NCBI GenBank assembly: GCA_021162285.1
Contig: JAGGYZ010000069.1
Location: 1 to 5,845 of the forward strand
Direction: 5' to 3'
From: Candidatus Fermentibacteraceae bacterium
GTDB taxonomy: Bacteria > Fermentibacterota > Fermentibacteria > Fermentibacterales > JCC-6
DNA length: 5,845 bases
A program made the translations under genes and the position numbers. The stretch's first letter is position 1, and the number at the start of each line of letters is the position of its first letter. The notes under the pieces were generated by a model that did no database searches, had not been told where the DNA came from, and saw only the letters and a list, made by a program, of their open reading frames with translations. This document shows, piece after piece, positions 5,676-5,845 of the stretch.

Positions 5676-5845
5676 CTATACGTTCTTAGGTATGTTTTCC
5701 TGATTATTACGATAATATGATGCCGGTTTCACTATTTTGTTATTCATCAATTCTGAGATCGAATAGTAAATTATTCCCGTATTGTTTCTTTTCGGATGTG
5801 GTTCTTTGGTTAGGGGTATATTGTCATTCTCCGATAGAATATAGA
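5676..5845 (-). CDS. Possible C-terminal end of an upstream protein (partial, 55 residues)
   Basis: One minus-strand frame is open from the right edge (first full codon 5841-5843) to TAG at 5676-5678, followed directly by a second in-frame stop, TGA. The 55 visible residues are hydrophilic and rich in N, K and E, for example GIIYYSISELMNNKIVKPAS, and end IPKNV. The composition resembles a soluble protein tail. The gap to the mcrB start is about 80 bases, compatible with one operon. I do not recognise the family. A plus-strand frame from 5717 to the right edge is also open, but its composition (many C, F, S and hydrophobic residues, no ribosome site) looks less like a gene. The call rests on composition and open length only and could be chance in AT-rich DNA. 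Confidence 0.35.
   Translation of the reverse strand, partial: YILSENDNIPLTKEPHPKRNNTGIIYYSISELMNNKIVKPASYYRNNQENIPKNV

Noticed and set aside
5712..5721. ATAATATGAT upstream of mcrB, also found in the palindrome at 762-784
   Set aside because: Only 10 AT-rich bases are shared, the flanks differ and there is no palindrome here. A common regulator cannot be inferred from this.
5717..5845. Plus-strand frame open to the right edge (ATG ATG start)
   Set aside because: It overlaps the minus-strand frame, has no ribosome site, and its composition (C, F, S and aromatic rich) is unlike a typical soluble or membrane protein start. It cannot be supported from 43 codons.

Overview
The window carries a two-gene type IV (modification-dependent) restriction locus of the McrBC class on the minus strand. 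It is flanked by a small DUF6788-like gene under its own promoter and by the edges of two other minus-strand transcription units. Every gene I can support reads right to left. Strong AGGAG-type Shine-Dalgarno sites, an almost consensus sigma70 promoter and the families present point to a bacterium with intermediate GC, probably Gram-negative. The DUF6788-like protein has a style I associate with green sulfur bacteria and other anaerobes, but that is recall from memory, and the sequence alone does not fix the taxon.

Layout from right to left, in the direction of transcription. At 5845-5676 an open frame enters the window and ends at tandem stop codons; it may be the C-terminal tail of an upstream gene. 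About 80 bases later, behind a clear AAGGAG site, comes mcrB (5597-2097). It encodes an 1166-residue protein with an EVE/PUA-like N-terminal domain, a long middle region with an apparent internal duplication and a DUF2461-like section, and a C-terminal McrB-type AAA+ motor. Five bases after its stop, mcrC starts (2091-883). It encodes the 402-residue McrC protein with an intact PD-(D/E)xK nuclease motif. The expected mode of action is that the N-terminal domain recognises modified DNA, the AAA+ rings translocate or remodel using nucleotide, and McrC cuts.

Between mcrC and the left edge lies a DUF6788-like gene (760-404). Its promoter (TTGACA, 17 bases, TATGAT) is overlain by a perfect 23-base palindrome, and the predicted transcript starts at or next to the ATG. 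The 3' end of this gene contains one copy of a 48-base direct repeat. A second copy lies just past the stop codon, exactly 36 codons away in the same frame, and next to it is a large imperfect hairpin (291-337). At the left edge two small overlapping reading frames (275-108, and 120 running off the window) look like a translationally coupled pair of membrane proteins of unknown function.

The best-supported result is a complete, apparently functional McrBC locus with an unusually large multi-domain McrB. The less ordinary items are the internal duplication in McrB, the operator-like palindrome with a predicted leaderless start, and the in-frame repeat pair with its hairpin. I see no tRNA, rRNA, CRISPR array, insertion sequence or complete transposase.
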